Shown here one piece after another: positions 1-10,628 of a stretch of DNA of 64,000 bases. Source of the stretch: Naumovozyma dairenensis CBS 421 (taxonomy: Eukaryota > Ascomycota > Saccharomycetes > Saccharomycetales > Saccharomycetaceae); NCBI RefSeq assembly GCF_000227115.2, contig NC_016479.1:124001-188000 (forward strand). The letters are read 5' to 3'. The position numbers were made by a program, and so were the translations under genes. The notes below the pieces were generated by a model that was given only the letters and a program-made list of their open reading frames with translations, was not told the DNA's origin and did not search any database. Numbering within the stretch: the stretch's first letter is position 1; every line of letters begins with the position of its first letter.

Positions 1-841
1 TTCCAACAAAAGGTTGTCAGTGTTGTCGATGTATTCGACCAAGCAGTCGTACACGAATCTTGGGCATATTTTGAAGGATGGTACAGAGGAGAGTGAGCCT
101 GCGAAGAAAACCCCTGAATTATTATTTGAGAGTGGAAGAGATGATAGGTTGTATGAGGTGTCAGAGGAGCCGGAGATTCAAGAAGAAAAGGAAGATATTG
201 AGACTGTCACTTTACCACAATTACCACCGCTAAAACAGAGCGCAAACACAAACGCAAACGCAAACGAAACCGAAATTAATGGGCTTGCAATCTTCCGTCC
301 AAAGGAGAATATTGAGTTAGAAGACATTACGAAGGAGGTTAAAGAGGTGATTCCATCGCAGGATCATGGAAAAGACAAACCTATTGCTATAAACAATCCC
401 AAACAGAGACTTGAGGTCAAACCAGAACGTCAATTGGATGAGATCGCACCGAACAAGGTCGGCACAACCGAAAAGAAACGAAATGTCTCGTTTTTCCGAA
501 AGTTCTCCAATAATTCCGCCACAATAAAAGGTTACGATCACGAGATATATGTTAACATCGGTTCGCGACAGTTGTATACTGGATTGAGAAAGTTGTTAGA
601 AGGATGGACACAGTATGGATTAAAAGACGTGAGGTCAGACAATACCGCAATGAAGATTACCGGGAAATTAGCTAATGACAATATACTTTCGTTAAGGTCT
701 ACACTGTTCGAACTACTGGTAGAGCCTAAGGGATCCAAGTATAGTCTGATTGGGTTTACAAAAGTGCAAGGATCTAGTAAAGTTGTGAGACGGTTATTTA
801 CTGAAATCGAAAAAGTATTAAATAAAGAGGGTGTTTTATAA
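1..841 (+). CDS. GIN4: Gin4/Kcc4-type septin-associated protein kinase, C-terminal part (5' end outside window)
   Basis: The reading frame is open to the left edge, so this is the 3' end of a longer gene; the first in-frame ATG (base 29) is not a likely start. What is visible is about 140 residues of low-complexity acidic linker, including an Asn/Ala run encoded by imperfect ACAAAC/GCAAAC hexamers (about 240-270), followed by a conserved C-terminal module of about 100 residues that resembles the KA1-like membrane-binding domain of the Gin4/Kcc4/Hsl1 kinases and ends in EIEKVLNKEGVL. These kinases sit at the bud neck and regulate septin assembly and the Swe1 checkpoint. The kinase domain is not in the window, so assignment rests on the tail alone; GIN4 versus KCC4 cannot be separated. 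It ends about 120 bp from the HO-like site, so its 3' end may lie in or near the Z repeat of MAT. Confidence 0.6.
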   Translation, partial: SNKRLSVLSMYSTKQSYTNLGHILKDGTEESEPAKKTPELLFESGRDDRLYEVSEEPEIQEEKEDIETVTLPQLPPLKQSANTNANANETEINGLAIFRPKENIELEDITKEVKEVIPSQDHGKDKPIAINNPKQRLEVKPERQLDEIAPNKVGTTEKKRNVSFFRKFSNNSATIKGYDHEIYVNIGSRQLYTGLRKLLEGWTQYGLKDVRSDNTAMKITGKLANDNILSLRSTLFELLVEPKGSKYSLIGFTKVQGSSKVVRRLFTEIEKVLNKEGVL

Positions 842-959
842 AAAGTGTATGTATATATAAAAAAAACTGGACAGTTTCTTGCTCTTACGGTGTGAACAGA
901 GAAACCACTTTGCAAATACCCGTCCCATCCTCACAGATACCCCCCTCATGCCCTATTGC

Positions 960-973
960 ATTACACTGTTCCG
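960..973 (-). promoter_or_regulatory. Candidate HO endonuclease site at the Ya/Z junction
   Basis: The minus strand reads CGGAACAGTGTAAT here, against CGCAACAGTATAAT in the S. cerevisiae HO site as I recall it: two mismatches in 14. The AACA that forms the cut overhang is kept. It lies about 25 bp past the MATa1 stop codon, on the side away from BUD5, where the Y/Z boundary is expected. The match is by eye; function is inferred. Confidence 0.55.
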
Positions 974-997
974 AACAAATGATAAAAATTACTGATT

Positions 998-1404
998 TTA
1001 TTTTATTTTAGTACGCATGCGTTTATTTATGAACTATATAGGTGTTAGTAACGGAGCACAATAAGAAATAAATCTGAAGCAATCAAACATACCCACACTC
1101 TGACTTGCAATGCTGACATTCCACAGGATTTTGCAACAAATTCCCTTTCTTTCGTATTCAACCACGGCTTTTTCTGGAAAATATTTTCTAACAATAGTTT
1201 ATTCTCCTTGGAGATAGGCGACCTTGATCTATAGTACAAGTAATTCTCATACACCTGTTTAAGAAGTAAACTCTTCTTAAACAAACTAAGCGACGAATTC
1301 AGAATATCCTACTTCTTGTGGTTAGTCATCTTGAAATACTGCAAGAGGGTTACCGAACTTAAACATACCTGTGAAGTTTCGTTGAAACTATCTTGTAATA
1401 ACAT
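998..1404 (-). CDS. MATA1: MATa1 homeodomain mating-type protein, three exons
   Basis: The gene encodes the a1 homeodomain protein, which in a/alpha diploids pairs with alpha2 to repress haploid-specific genes. I reconstruct exons 1404-1369, 1308-1093 and 1033-998 on the minus strand, giving 95 residues. Intron 1 (1368-1309, 60 nt) has GTATGT, branch GACTAAC and TAG; intron 2 (1092-1034, 59 nt) has GTATGT, TACTAAC and TAG. Both junctions preserve frame. The homeodomain begins around SPISKENKLLLE and continues through LNTKE to LQVRVW; the last exon supplies the rest of recognition helix 3, FINKRMRTK, nearly the same as S. cerevisiae a1. Two tiny introns, the second just after the VRVW motif, are the known a1 architecture. 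Without splicing the frame runs into intron 2, which explains why no long ORF is seen. The flanking BUD5 argues for MAT rather than a silent cassette. Confidence 0.93.
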
Positions 1405-1750
1405 TGCAATGTATAATTGTTTATTGAGGAGGGGGGTGAGCGGTGGTTGGATTGTATATTGATTGAGACGAGGGGATATACCCGCCTATTTGTATAATAG
1501 ATCTTTGCTACTTATAATAATTTTTCCAATCTGAATACGACCAGGTCATTATTACTGAAAGGGGAAAAATTGAAGTTTCTTGGTACATTAGAACTTGAAA
1601 CACGAAAACGACGTGAACACTACTCTCAACAACATGATATATATAGACAGTAAACATTACATGGTTAATGAACTGTCAAGCTATTCCTTATCATACAGGA
1701 GCTATACTAGAAGTAAATAGAGATAATATTTAAGAAATTGACATACATAG
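1405..1750. other. Intergenic: MATa1 promoter / X-side flank
   Basis: This is the shared upstream region of MATa1 (minus) and the RNH203-like gene (plus). I found no a2 HMG-box frame and no alpha2 homeodomain remnant in either strand. A single TGAAACA, matching the Ste12 pheromone response element, sits at 1596-1602. The Y/X boundary cannot be placed without a silent cassette to compare. Confidence 0.5.
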
Positions 1751-2206
1751 ATGGGGGGACATACGGATTTATCTGATTGTATAATTCAAGTAAACAAAGA
1801 TAACAATGCAATAAAGGGATCATTGAACTTCGTTCCCATCAAAATACATATGAATGATAAAACTAAGGAGTTTTCTAACAATTTCATAGTAACTAACACC
1901 CCGATACAATTGGGCAATAATAAACAATGGAATAGATTAGAGACGTTTTTGAGAGGAGCCAAACTCATAGGTACAGATATTAGTTTGCATGACAACGAAA
2001 CTTTGATATTAAGTCAGAGAGAAATTCAAGACAATGATTCTTTAAGTACTACGTGTGATCCAAAACAAATATACGTAGTAGATTCAACGATAGATAAAAT
2101 GTTGAACTTTGAAAGAGAGGGGAATGAACAGAGGATAGAGGAAGAACTTAATAAATTCTATGAATACATTCAATTAAATAATTTGCTTCATAATAATGAT
2201 ATATAG
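1751..2206 (+). CDS. RNH203: RNase H2 subunit C-like protein (Rnh203)
   Basis: This 151-residue protein resembles the small non-catalytic subunit of RNase H2, which with Rnh201 and Rnh202 removes ribonucleotides from DNA. The N-terminal LNFVPIKI segment, the central FLRGAKLIG segment and the C-terminal LNFEREGNEQ segment correspond in order to conserved blocks of yeast Rnh203 (VSFMP, FRGKEL, NNYEREG). It is somewhat longer than the S. cerevisiae protein (110 residues) because of a linker of about 40 residues. In S. cerevisiae RNH203 is on chromosome XII, not next to MAT, so the location is unusual. The protein family diverges quickly, and the call rests on three short blocks, so I hold it with moderate confidence. 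Confidence 0.6.
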   Translation: MGGHTDLSDCIIQVNKDNNAIKGSLNFVPIKIHMNDKTKEFSNNFIVTNTPIQLGNNKQWNRLETFLRGAKLIGTDISLHDNETLILSQREIQDNDSLSTTCDPKQIYVVDSTIDKMLNFEREGNEQRIEEELNKFYEYIQLNNLLHNNDI

Positions 2207-2510
2207 AATATGTAAACAATATATTAATATGAACATCTACCACAGTATATACATATTAACTTTAACCTTTAAGCTTTCTTTAATAGGATATATGTAATAT
2301 ATAACTTATCTTATTGCATACGCTTTTAAGACACTCAAGATATGTAAATAGACGGAAGAAAAAAAGAAAGAAAACACATCATCGCCGTTTATTTACATAT
2401 GGAACTACATTTATAAAACAATTAAAAAAGCATCGACAGAGCAAATATAACCATCTAGAAACAAGACAAAGAAGATAACCATCCCTATCACTGGAACAAT
2501 AAGATACTAA
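2207..2510. other. Intergenic: RNH203-like 3' end to BUD5 promoter
   Basis: AT-rich spacer of about 300 bp with no reading frame, RNA gene or repeat that I recognise. It would hold the terminator of the upstream gene and the promoter of the BUD5 reading frame. Confidence 0.4.
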
Positions 2511-5500
2511 ATGGATTCTTCGGTGTCAAATACAACACCTCTTTTTCTCGACAAGTTCGATGATATTGGAAACTTTGAATTAGAAAAAAATACAATTGAT
2601 GGTTCATCGCCAACAAAATCATTAAATATATCACCTGTAAACAAACAAATGTGGCAATATAACTATGAATCAAATAGAACTAATAGATCGTTTGATATAT
2701 TACCAAAGAAGGAAACAATAATACGATAGAAAATAACAAACTTTCGTCATATAACAACCAACAAGAAAAACCATTCAAAAACATCCATTTATGAAACTTA
2801 CATATTCACAAGAACAACTTTTAATAAAAGATGAAAATAAAACACCTACGTTAGAACAACATCATCCTGGACGACTCTTTGACGATCAAAAGACACCAAC
2901 ATTAGAAACATTTCAGGACATTTTGAAACAACAAAAAAAAGATCAACAAAAAAAAGAACAGGAAGAGAAAAAAGATAAACATAAAACTGAAATACAAGCA
3001 GGTCTCGGCTTAACATTACCAATACCATCATCCAAAGAAAACCTTCATATTAACAATAACAAGAACACGAACTACGAAACCAATATGGTAAATAAACAAA
3101 ACCATCCATATCATAACTACACGCAGAAAAACACTACTACTTTTGAGAATGAAAACAATAAAAAATCAATACGAATGTCATTACTGATTAACAAGCACAA
3201 TCCAAATAATAATACTACAAGTTTCATACGAAACACTTTGGTGAGGCCTGGAAATGAAACACCTCCTTTAAATATGCAAGAAAAGCATTTAACCACTACA
3301 TCTAGTAGATACGATGATCCGATAGAAGCATCTAATAATACATTCAGTTTTGAAACAACAATAAATACACTAGAAACGAACGATGAAGAAAATTCACAAG
3401 AAGAGGAAGAAAATGAAAATGAGGAGGATATTTACTTAAAAAATGAAAACTCTACATTAACAACACTAGAAGGTACTTCAAATTCCTATTCAAATAGACA
3501 ATGGAATTCGAATTCAACTTTAGAACCAAATAAACAACAGTCTGACAAAACAGTAACACACGATAACGATGATTCAAACATAAACAAAGAAATGGCGAAT
3601 TTCGCATATCTTTTCATTACAGCTATAAGTTCATTCGATTCGTCAACTTTAGATGATGAAGATGATAGAGAAATTTGTTTATCTTTCCAAAAAGGTGATA
3701 TTGCATTTGTTCATAACGTAGATGAATCAGGTTGGGGTGAAGTAACATTAATTTCAAATAAACAAAGAGGTTGGATACCATTCAATTATTTTGAAGATAC
3801 AATCAAAACTGAAGAACAAATAAATACCAAAATAACATCGATAGATAAGACATCAATACTAATAGAGACCAAATCACCTTTAAAAGATTTTTTATCGAAA
3901 TGTGCCACTTTCATTTTATACCCAAAGGATTTCCCATTAAAAACAAAAAATAACGCCAATTATAATGAAATTCAATCATACACGTTCAATATTGAATATA
4001 TTAACAATATCAGAACTGGAGTAAAAACACTTCTACAAATGACAGAATGTGTTTCTAGATCAAATGAACTTGTTTTGAAAAACACAAATTTGAAAAAATC
4101 AAGAAAGAAATTATTAGCATCATGGTACAACTTAACGATAAAAGCTGACTATTATAAGCGTACAACACAAGATTCAAATATAAATAAACTATTAACTTTG
4201 GTTTATGAATTAATCGACATTGCATTCCAATTTTTTAGAATATGGCGAAATTCTAAATTGGAACTTAAAAACGAAAATGAACACGAAAACGAAAACGAAA
4301 TAAGGTCAAAAGAACCAAAAAAAATAACCACTCCAATAAATGTAAACAAAGATCAAATACCAAACCTAACAGATCCACCGACTGCGAAAAAAAGGTTAAA
4401 TGAAATAAACGACATTCTTTTTAGATATATCGCCTTAATCATTGGAAGATTAGATTTAGTAGAGAATAATCCAAGTGGATGTGAATTATTAGAAATAATT
4501 ACACACCAGATAATCCTTTTACTTAGAGAATTACTTTACATTTCAAAATCATGTTCATACATAATACGAGAAAAGTATCAATATGCATACGAAAACACAT
4601 TTGAATCAAATTTAGATCCTTTATTATCATTTGTCTCTGAATTAGTGTCATGCATTAAAATATTTGTTACAGGATCTTTAACACAAAAATTAAATGAATT
4701 GAAACCAAACTATATATCATTACCTTCAGAGAAATCTAATTCACCAAGATATTCATCAACAGGTGAAAAATTAATAATTATTTTATCAAATATGGGGACA
4801 CTTATTGCAACTACAATAACTAGTTGTAATAACTATCTAAGATTAATAGGAGATTTAACATTAGGAAATGATAGAAAATATCCAAATTTTGTAAAAATAA
4901 TGATAACACCAGAAATGTTCATTAATAAATGTACCTTGGAAATCAAAAAACGTGTAAATATTCAAAAATTAGAAAATTCAATGAAGGAAATGGAAATAAA
5001 GGATATAAATTCAAATACGAAAAATGATAAATTAATAAGATTTTCAACAATACGTTCCGGTATTAATAATCTTACAAACAGTGGGACGCGATTAATTAAT
5101 GACTTAATTCAAACACAAGAAGAAGGAGAACGAACAAAATCTTTCAGTAAAGATCCAATTTTCAACAAATACAAAATCGATGCTAACAATGGATTTGAAA
5201 ATACTATTGATCCAATTAATAATAAAGAAACAATATATGAAGAATTGATCTTCAATAAAGAAGATAAAATAATTGGAGGTTCATTTAGAGCATTAATTTA
5301 TAAAATGACAGATGAACAAAATAAACCAGATGATTTCCTATTATCAGCATTCCTTTTAAATTTCAAAATTTTTGGTAGCGCTAACGAACTAACTAATGAT
5401 CTAATTGCAAGATTTGATTTGAATGATACATTAACACAATTCGAAAATCAAACAAATAATAATAACGGGAAATATAGTTCAAGAGCATCAAAAATGAAAA

Positions 5501-6999
5501 CTAGAAGGCGTATGGTTTGCAACATCTTCAATTCTTGGATGAAAAGTTATTGGGATTATACAGAAGATTTTGAAATTTTACCAACAATGATTAATTTTTT
5601 CAACGAAGGAGTGTCGGAATTTTTACCAATTGAATCAAAATTGTTAATTGAATTAGCATGTAAATTGTTAATAAATAGAGATAAAAACATTCAAGTAATA
5701 AAAATGAAACAATTACATGCACAATTATTGCCAAACATTATTAAAAAATCAAATGTATTCTCGATAATCTCTGATACTTCAATATCAGCTAATAGTAGTA
5801 GAACATCAATGACTTCGTTAGCCTCGTTAGATGAAAATATGATAGAAGATTATAACTTAACTAAAGTCAATACGGATAATAATGAAGCATCAAATTTAGA
5901 ATTACCATTACTGAACTTAGGAACGTTTTCATTGCTTTCCAAAACAGACGTGAAGAATATTGAAATAGTTGTTCAAAATTATTATAAGTTGACTAAAATG
6001 TCGTTAGATGATGAAAGCATTGAACCGAAATATAGGGTAAATGAAATGATTAAAAAGTGGATAACATTATTCAATAAAATTAATGAAATCCCCAAACAAC
6101 AATTCTCTTACCAAAGTCTGACATTTGCGGAATTTAATTCCTTAGAAGTGGCAAAACAATTAACGCTAATAGAATCAGCACTATACAACAACGTGGAAGC
6201 AACAGAATTGATAAACAAAAACTTCTTTATTAAAAATAAAACTTTGAATCGTTCTCCTAACGTTAATGCCATACTTTCATTTACAAATCAACTTTCAAAT
6301 TATGTTGTTGAAAATGTTCTTCAACCAAATATCGCCAATAGAATTAGAATTAATAGGTTGAAAAATTGGTTAAGGATAGCACTCTCTTCGTTATATTTTA
6401 GGAACTATAACTCATTAGCTTCTATCATGACAGCGTTACAAAATTCTCCAATTACCAGGTTATATTACCTATGGGACGAACTTTCTGAAAAAGATATGAA
6501 ATTGTACGAATATTTATCCAAAATCATCCATCCAAACAACAATTACAAAATTTATAGACAAAAAATAAGAACACTTAAGGAACAATTAGACACAACATTA
6601 GAATTTTCTAAATCACCACTACCTGTTGTACCATTTTTTAATCTTTTTTTGCAAGATTTAACATTCATCAATGATGGGAACGCAGATTATAGAAACCCAG
6701 AATCATTTAGACCAAATAAAATCATTAACATTGATAAATTCTTTAAGATTACAACAACAATTAGTATTGTTCAATATTTCCAAGTAAAATATGATACGAA
6801 TGGTAGTGACCCGGCGACAAATAATAGAGATTCATTTTTCCATTTGACTGAACAAATGGGCGTAGATACGAAAAATATCAGATCAATTCCATTATTGCAA
6901 GAATATATATTCTACGAATTATGGAGAGTTAATTTGGCGTATGAAAAGAATAATCAAAGAGGATATGATTTAAGTTTTCAATTATTACCAAGAAACTGA
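2511..6999 (+). CDS. BUD5: Bud5-like Ras-family guanine nucleotide exchange factor, with SH3 domain; N-terminal frame broken
   Basis: The main open frame (2791-6999, 1402 residues) is a RasGEF. It has an SH3 domain at about residues 270-336 (LSFQKGDIAFV ... GWIPFNYFED), a RasGEF N-terminal (REM) segment from about 827 (GGSFRALIYKM), and a catalytic CDC25 domain from about 1110 to the end. Bud5 activates the bud-site GTPase Rsr1 at the cortex. S. cerevisiae Bud5 is much shorter (about 640 residues) and Cdc25 also has an SH3 domain, but the position between MAT and the PHO87-RBK1-RRP43 block is that of BUD5. Upstream, a 72-codon frame from the ATG at 2511, then a frame ending at 2794, then the main frame follow one another with Asn/Gln-rich protein-like sequence. 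This suggests the true start is 2511 and that two single-base deletions break the frame between 2696 and 2790. If not, translation starts at 2791. Confidence 0.75.
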
Positions 7000-7340
7000 C
7001 GCTCTCGTGATTGCAAATCAATAGTTAAGAACGGTTATATATTTAAATAAATGTAATATTATAATTAAACAAAAAACGGACTTTTTAAATAATTCGATTT
7101 CAGTTAATTTTACTTTTATATCATTATTATTACGTTATTATATATTCACAATATATTACTACAAAATTTTTTTACTAACTTTTGAATCTATAATATTTTA
7201 ATATAATTATATATAAGGAAGGCTTGAGCCTATAAATGAAAGAATACACTGCAACAAGATATGCATTAAGGTCAAAAAAAAGAATTGTGATGATAAATTT
7301 CCATGACAGTTAGAATCATCAATTTGAATAAAAAATTTAT
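7000..7340. other. Intergenic: BUD5 3' end to tRNA-Thr
   Basis: Very AT-rich spacer. A run of T residues read on the minus strand just past the tRNA (about 7329-7334) is the likely RNA polymerase III terminator. Nothing else is recognisable. Confidence 0.45.
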
Positions 7341-7413
7341 TGCTTCCAATCGGATTTGAACCGATGATCTCCACATTACTAGTGTGGCGCCTTACCAACT
7401 TGGCCATAGAAGC
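7341..7413 (-). tRNA. tRNA-Thr (anticodon AGT)
   Basis: The minus strand from 7413 folds as a 73-nt tRNA. The acceptor arm GCTTCTA pairs with TGGAAGC, with discriminator A. The D arm contains GGCCAAGTTGGTAAGGC, the anticodon stem CCACA/TGTGG encloses loop CTAGTAA with AGT as anticodon, and the T arm contains the B box GGTTCAAATCC. There is no intron. A T tract follows on the minus strand as terminator. Confidence 0.95.
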
Positions 7414-7785
7414 TTATTTTTATATTGATAAATGTTTTCTATCCTTCCACCCTTACTGTTTTAAAACCCGTGACTTAATTTCCCCCGGAATTATTATTAT
7501 TGTTCCGCGGAGATAATTTGAGTGAATTTCTTTTGAAAAATCTGAAAAATCTGAAAAATCTTGGCGTCGGCTTGTAAATCATCGCGACAATAGAGTTTAT
7601 CAAATAAACATTGTACGTAATGGCTAAGCCTGAAAAGTTTTGATGGAATCATCAACGAAGAGACAATGATTTAATTGAAAAAATTCGAACCATTTTCAGA
7701 AATACTTGTATATGGAATTTATATTTGCTTCCATCAAAGCACAATTGTAGCTCAATTGACTACAATAAACAAATAAGTAAAGGCA
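7414..7785. other. Intergenic: tRNA 5' flank and PHO87 promoter
   Basis: No LTR or other Ty remnant was seen although the flank of a tRNA gene is a common retrotransposon target. A 9-bp unit, TGAAAAATC, is repeated three times in tandem at 7534-7560. The rest would serve as promoter for the phosphate transporter gene. Confidence 0.45.
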
Positions 7786-10628
7786 ATGAGATTCTCGCAT
7801 TTCTTAAAATACAATGCAGTCCCTGAGTGGCAGAACCATTATATGGATTATATCGCATTGAAAAATCTAATATACACATTACAAACTGATGAATTGAAGG
7901 AAAATGATGCTCGTCCGACTTCCCTTACTAAGGAAGAATGTAATGATAAAAACGATGATATACATGAAACGACACATTTTAGTTCAGAAGATTTAGAAAA
8001 CAATACTGGTTCATCATCTACAGATTTATTTAATAGGAATTTTGCTAGGAAGTTTAAAAATACTTTTTTCAAGAAGAAAACCAAATCGAAACATTCAACC
8101 AGTTTTAATGAGCATGTAGAAGATCCAGAAAATGAACAAACGTTCGAATTAGGGGATTTGAGTACAAAGAATGAAAATAAAGACAAAGTGAAAAGTGGTT
8201 CCAGTAATAAACTGAAGGATACATTAAGGAAACCGAAGGGGAGGTTATTTAGTTCTCGAGCATCATCAATTAGTAGTGATGGCAAGACATTATATGGATC
8301 TTATGACTCTTTCGTTTCCAGTTTAACAGATGAGAAAATTAAAGTAGACGATTTTTATAAAAGAACAGAGGCCAAATTTTATGAAAGACTAGATAATTTA
8401 ATTCATGACTTAGAGAAAGAAGGTGTCACTCATATAAACGAACGATTTTTCCCATCAGAGGAATTAAGTTCCGAAGAACAAAATCAAATAAAACCATTGG
8501 ATATTACAAATACAACCAATATTGAATCATTTGAACTACGTTCGCAAAGGCCTTCGACTGAATTGAGAAGTCGCTATGATTACTCGGAAGATGGTGACGA
8601 AGATGATGAAGACGAAGAAGTGGATGATTTTGAAGCTACTCATGATAATACAGCATTATTAAACTATTCGCAATTCAATATAAAATCTCAAAAAAAATCC
8701 TTACTAAAACAATCCATAATAAATTTATTTGTCGATTTGTCACAATTGAAATCGTTCATTGAATTAAACAAAATGGGGTTCTCCAAAATCACTAAGAAAG
8801 CTGATAAAGTTCTACATTTAAATACAAGAGCTGAATTGATTGAAAATGAAAGTTTTTTCAAAGATACTTATATCTTCTTACCAGAGACATTCAATATCCT
8901 TAATACAAAAATTTCAGAATTGATTGAATTTTATGCTATAATAAAGGGGAGACCTGCTGAAATTGAGAGTTGTAAACAAGATTTGAAATCATTCTTACAC
9001 GATCATATTGTATGGGAAAGAAGTAATACTTGGAAAGATATGTTGGGTTTATTATCCCAAAGCAAAGATATACAGACTGATGTTAGTGAAAAGGAGTTAG
9101 AAGAACAAAAACGTCAAATAAAGTTGAACTTGCCATTCAAAGCATGGAAATTACCGAAACCAATTACAATTAGAAATATTGAAATTGAACAGTTGAAATT
9201 ACCAGCGTTATTTTTCACTTGGAAAGCCTTTAAGCTAGCATTCATTATAACGTTAACAGGTGTTTTATTGGGTATCAAAACTTTTAATGATCCTGTAGAA
9301 GGTAGATGTATGGCATTGGTTGAATGTGTAGCATTCTTATGGGCAAGTGAAGCTATTCCGTTACATGTAACAGCTCTTCTTGTTCCATTATTGTCCGTAT
9401 TATTTAGAGTATTCAAGAATTCCGATGGTACAACAATGGGTGCTGTAGATACATCTACTACAGTGTTATCAGCAATGTGGTCTTCAACAATTATGATTCT
9501 ATTGGCTGGTTTTACCCTGGGTGCAGCGTTATCAGAGTATGAAATTGCAGAAGTCTTGGCATCTTGGCTATTAGCATTTGCTGGGACAAAACCAAGAAAT
9601 ATTCTATTGATGGCAATGTCGGTGGTTTTCTTCCTTTCAATGTGGATTTCAAATGTCGCATCACCGGTCTTGACCTACTCATTGTTAACTCCCCTATTGG
9701 AAACATCTGACGCAACATCACCATTCGCAAGAGCCTTAATTATGGGTGTTGCTTTATCTGCGGATCTCGGTGGGCTAGCTTCTCCAATTTCATCACCACA
9801 AAATATTATATCAATGGAGTATTTGAAACCATACGGTATTGGGTGGGGTCAATTTTTTGCAGTGGCTTTACCAACAGGTGTATTAGCCATGTTATTAGCA
9901 TGGGGGTTGGTTTGTGTAACATTTAAAATGCATAAGACTAAAGTGGAAAAATTCACTCCAATAAGGACAAAATTTACCATTAAACAATATTATGTCATAT
10001 TTGTAACACTAGGAACTATTATTCTGTGGTGTGTGGAAGCACAAATAGAAGGAGCATTTGGATCATCAGGCCAAATTGCTGTTCTACCAATGGTCCTATT
10101 TTTTGGTACAGGTTTATTAACAACTGCTGATCTGAATGCATTTCCTTGGTCTATTGTAATATTAGCAATGGGTGGTATTGCGTTGGGTAAAGGTGTTTCC
10201 TCTTCAGGGTTATTAGTTACCGTTGGTAGAGCATTGCAAAGAAAAATTGAATCTGATGGTATTATGGCTATTTTATGTATTTTCGGTATATTGATGTTAG
10301 TTGTTGGTACTTTCGTTTCCCATACAGTTTCTGCAATTATTATCATTCCAATTGTTCAGGAAGTTGGTGATAACTTGAGCGATCCAAAGGGTGCACCGAT
10401 ATTAGTCTTTGGGTGTGCATTACTAGCTTCAGCTGGTATCTGCTTACCAAGTAGTGGGTTCCCCAACCAAATTGCCATATCGATGCTCGATAAAAAGGTA
10501 ATCGATATTTGAATGTCAGTGATTTCTTGATAAGGGGTTTGCCTGCATCACTATTGACATTTGTTTGTGTTATAACGCTGGGATATGGTATCATGTCATC
10601 AGTTCTAAAACCTGTAACGAATTCCTGA
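7786..10628 (+). CDS. PHO87: Low-affinity phosphate transporter Pho87/Pho90, frameshifted near 3' end
   Basis: This is an SPX-domain phosphate transporter of the plasma membrane. The N-terminal SPX domain starts with MRFSHFLKYNAVPEWQ and extends, with acidic insertions, to about residue 410; the rest is a SLC13/CitM-type transporter with about 11-12 membrane segments. The open frame stops at 10512 after DKKVIDI. In the next frame the conserved family end continues at once (GNRYLNVSDFLIRGLPAS ... LKPVTNS) to a stop at 10626-10628. One extra A in the A5 run at 10492-10496 would join them, so about 45 conserved residues are lost to a 1-base deletion, either real or a homopolymer sequencing error. 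Position between BUD5 and RBK1 fits PHO87; its paralogue PHO90 cannot be excluded by sequence. Confidence 0.85.

Noticed and set aside
564..578. CGCGACAGTTGTATA on the plus strand resembles the HO site.
   Set aside because: It lies inside the kinase coding sequence and on the wrong strand for a Y/Z junction; the match at 960-973 has the right place and orientation.
7207..7407. A 66-codon minus-strand frame starting MAKLVRRHTSN.
   Set aside because: It is a translation of the tRNA-Thr gene and its flank.
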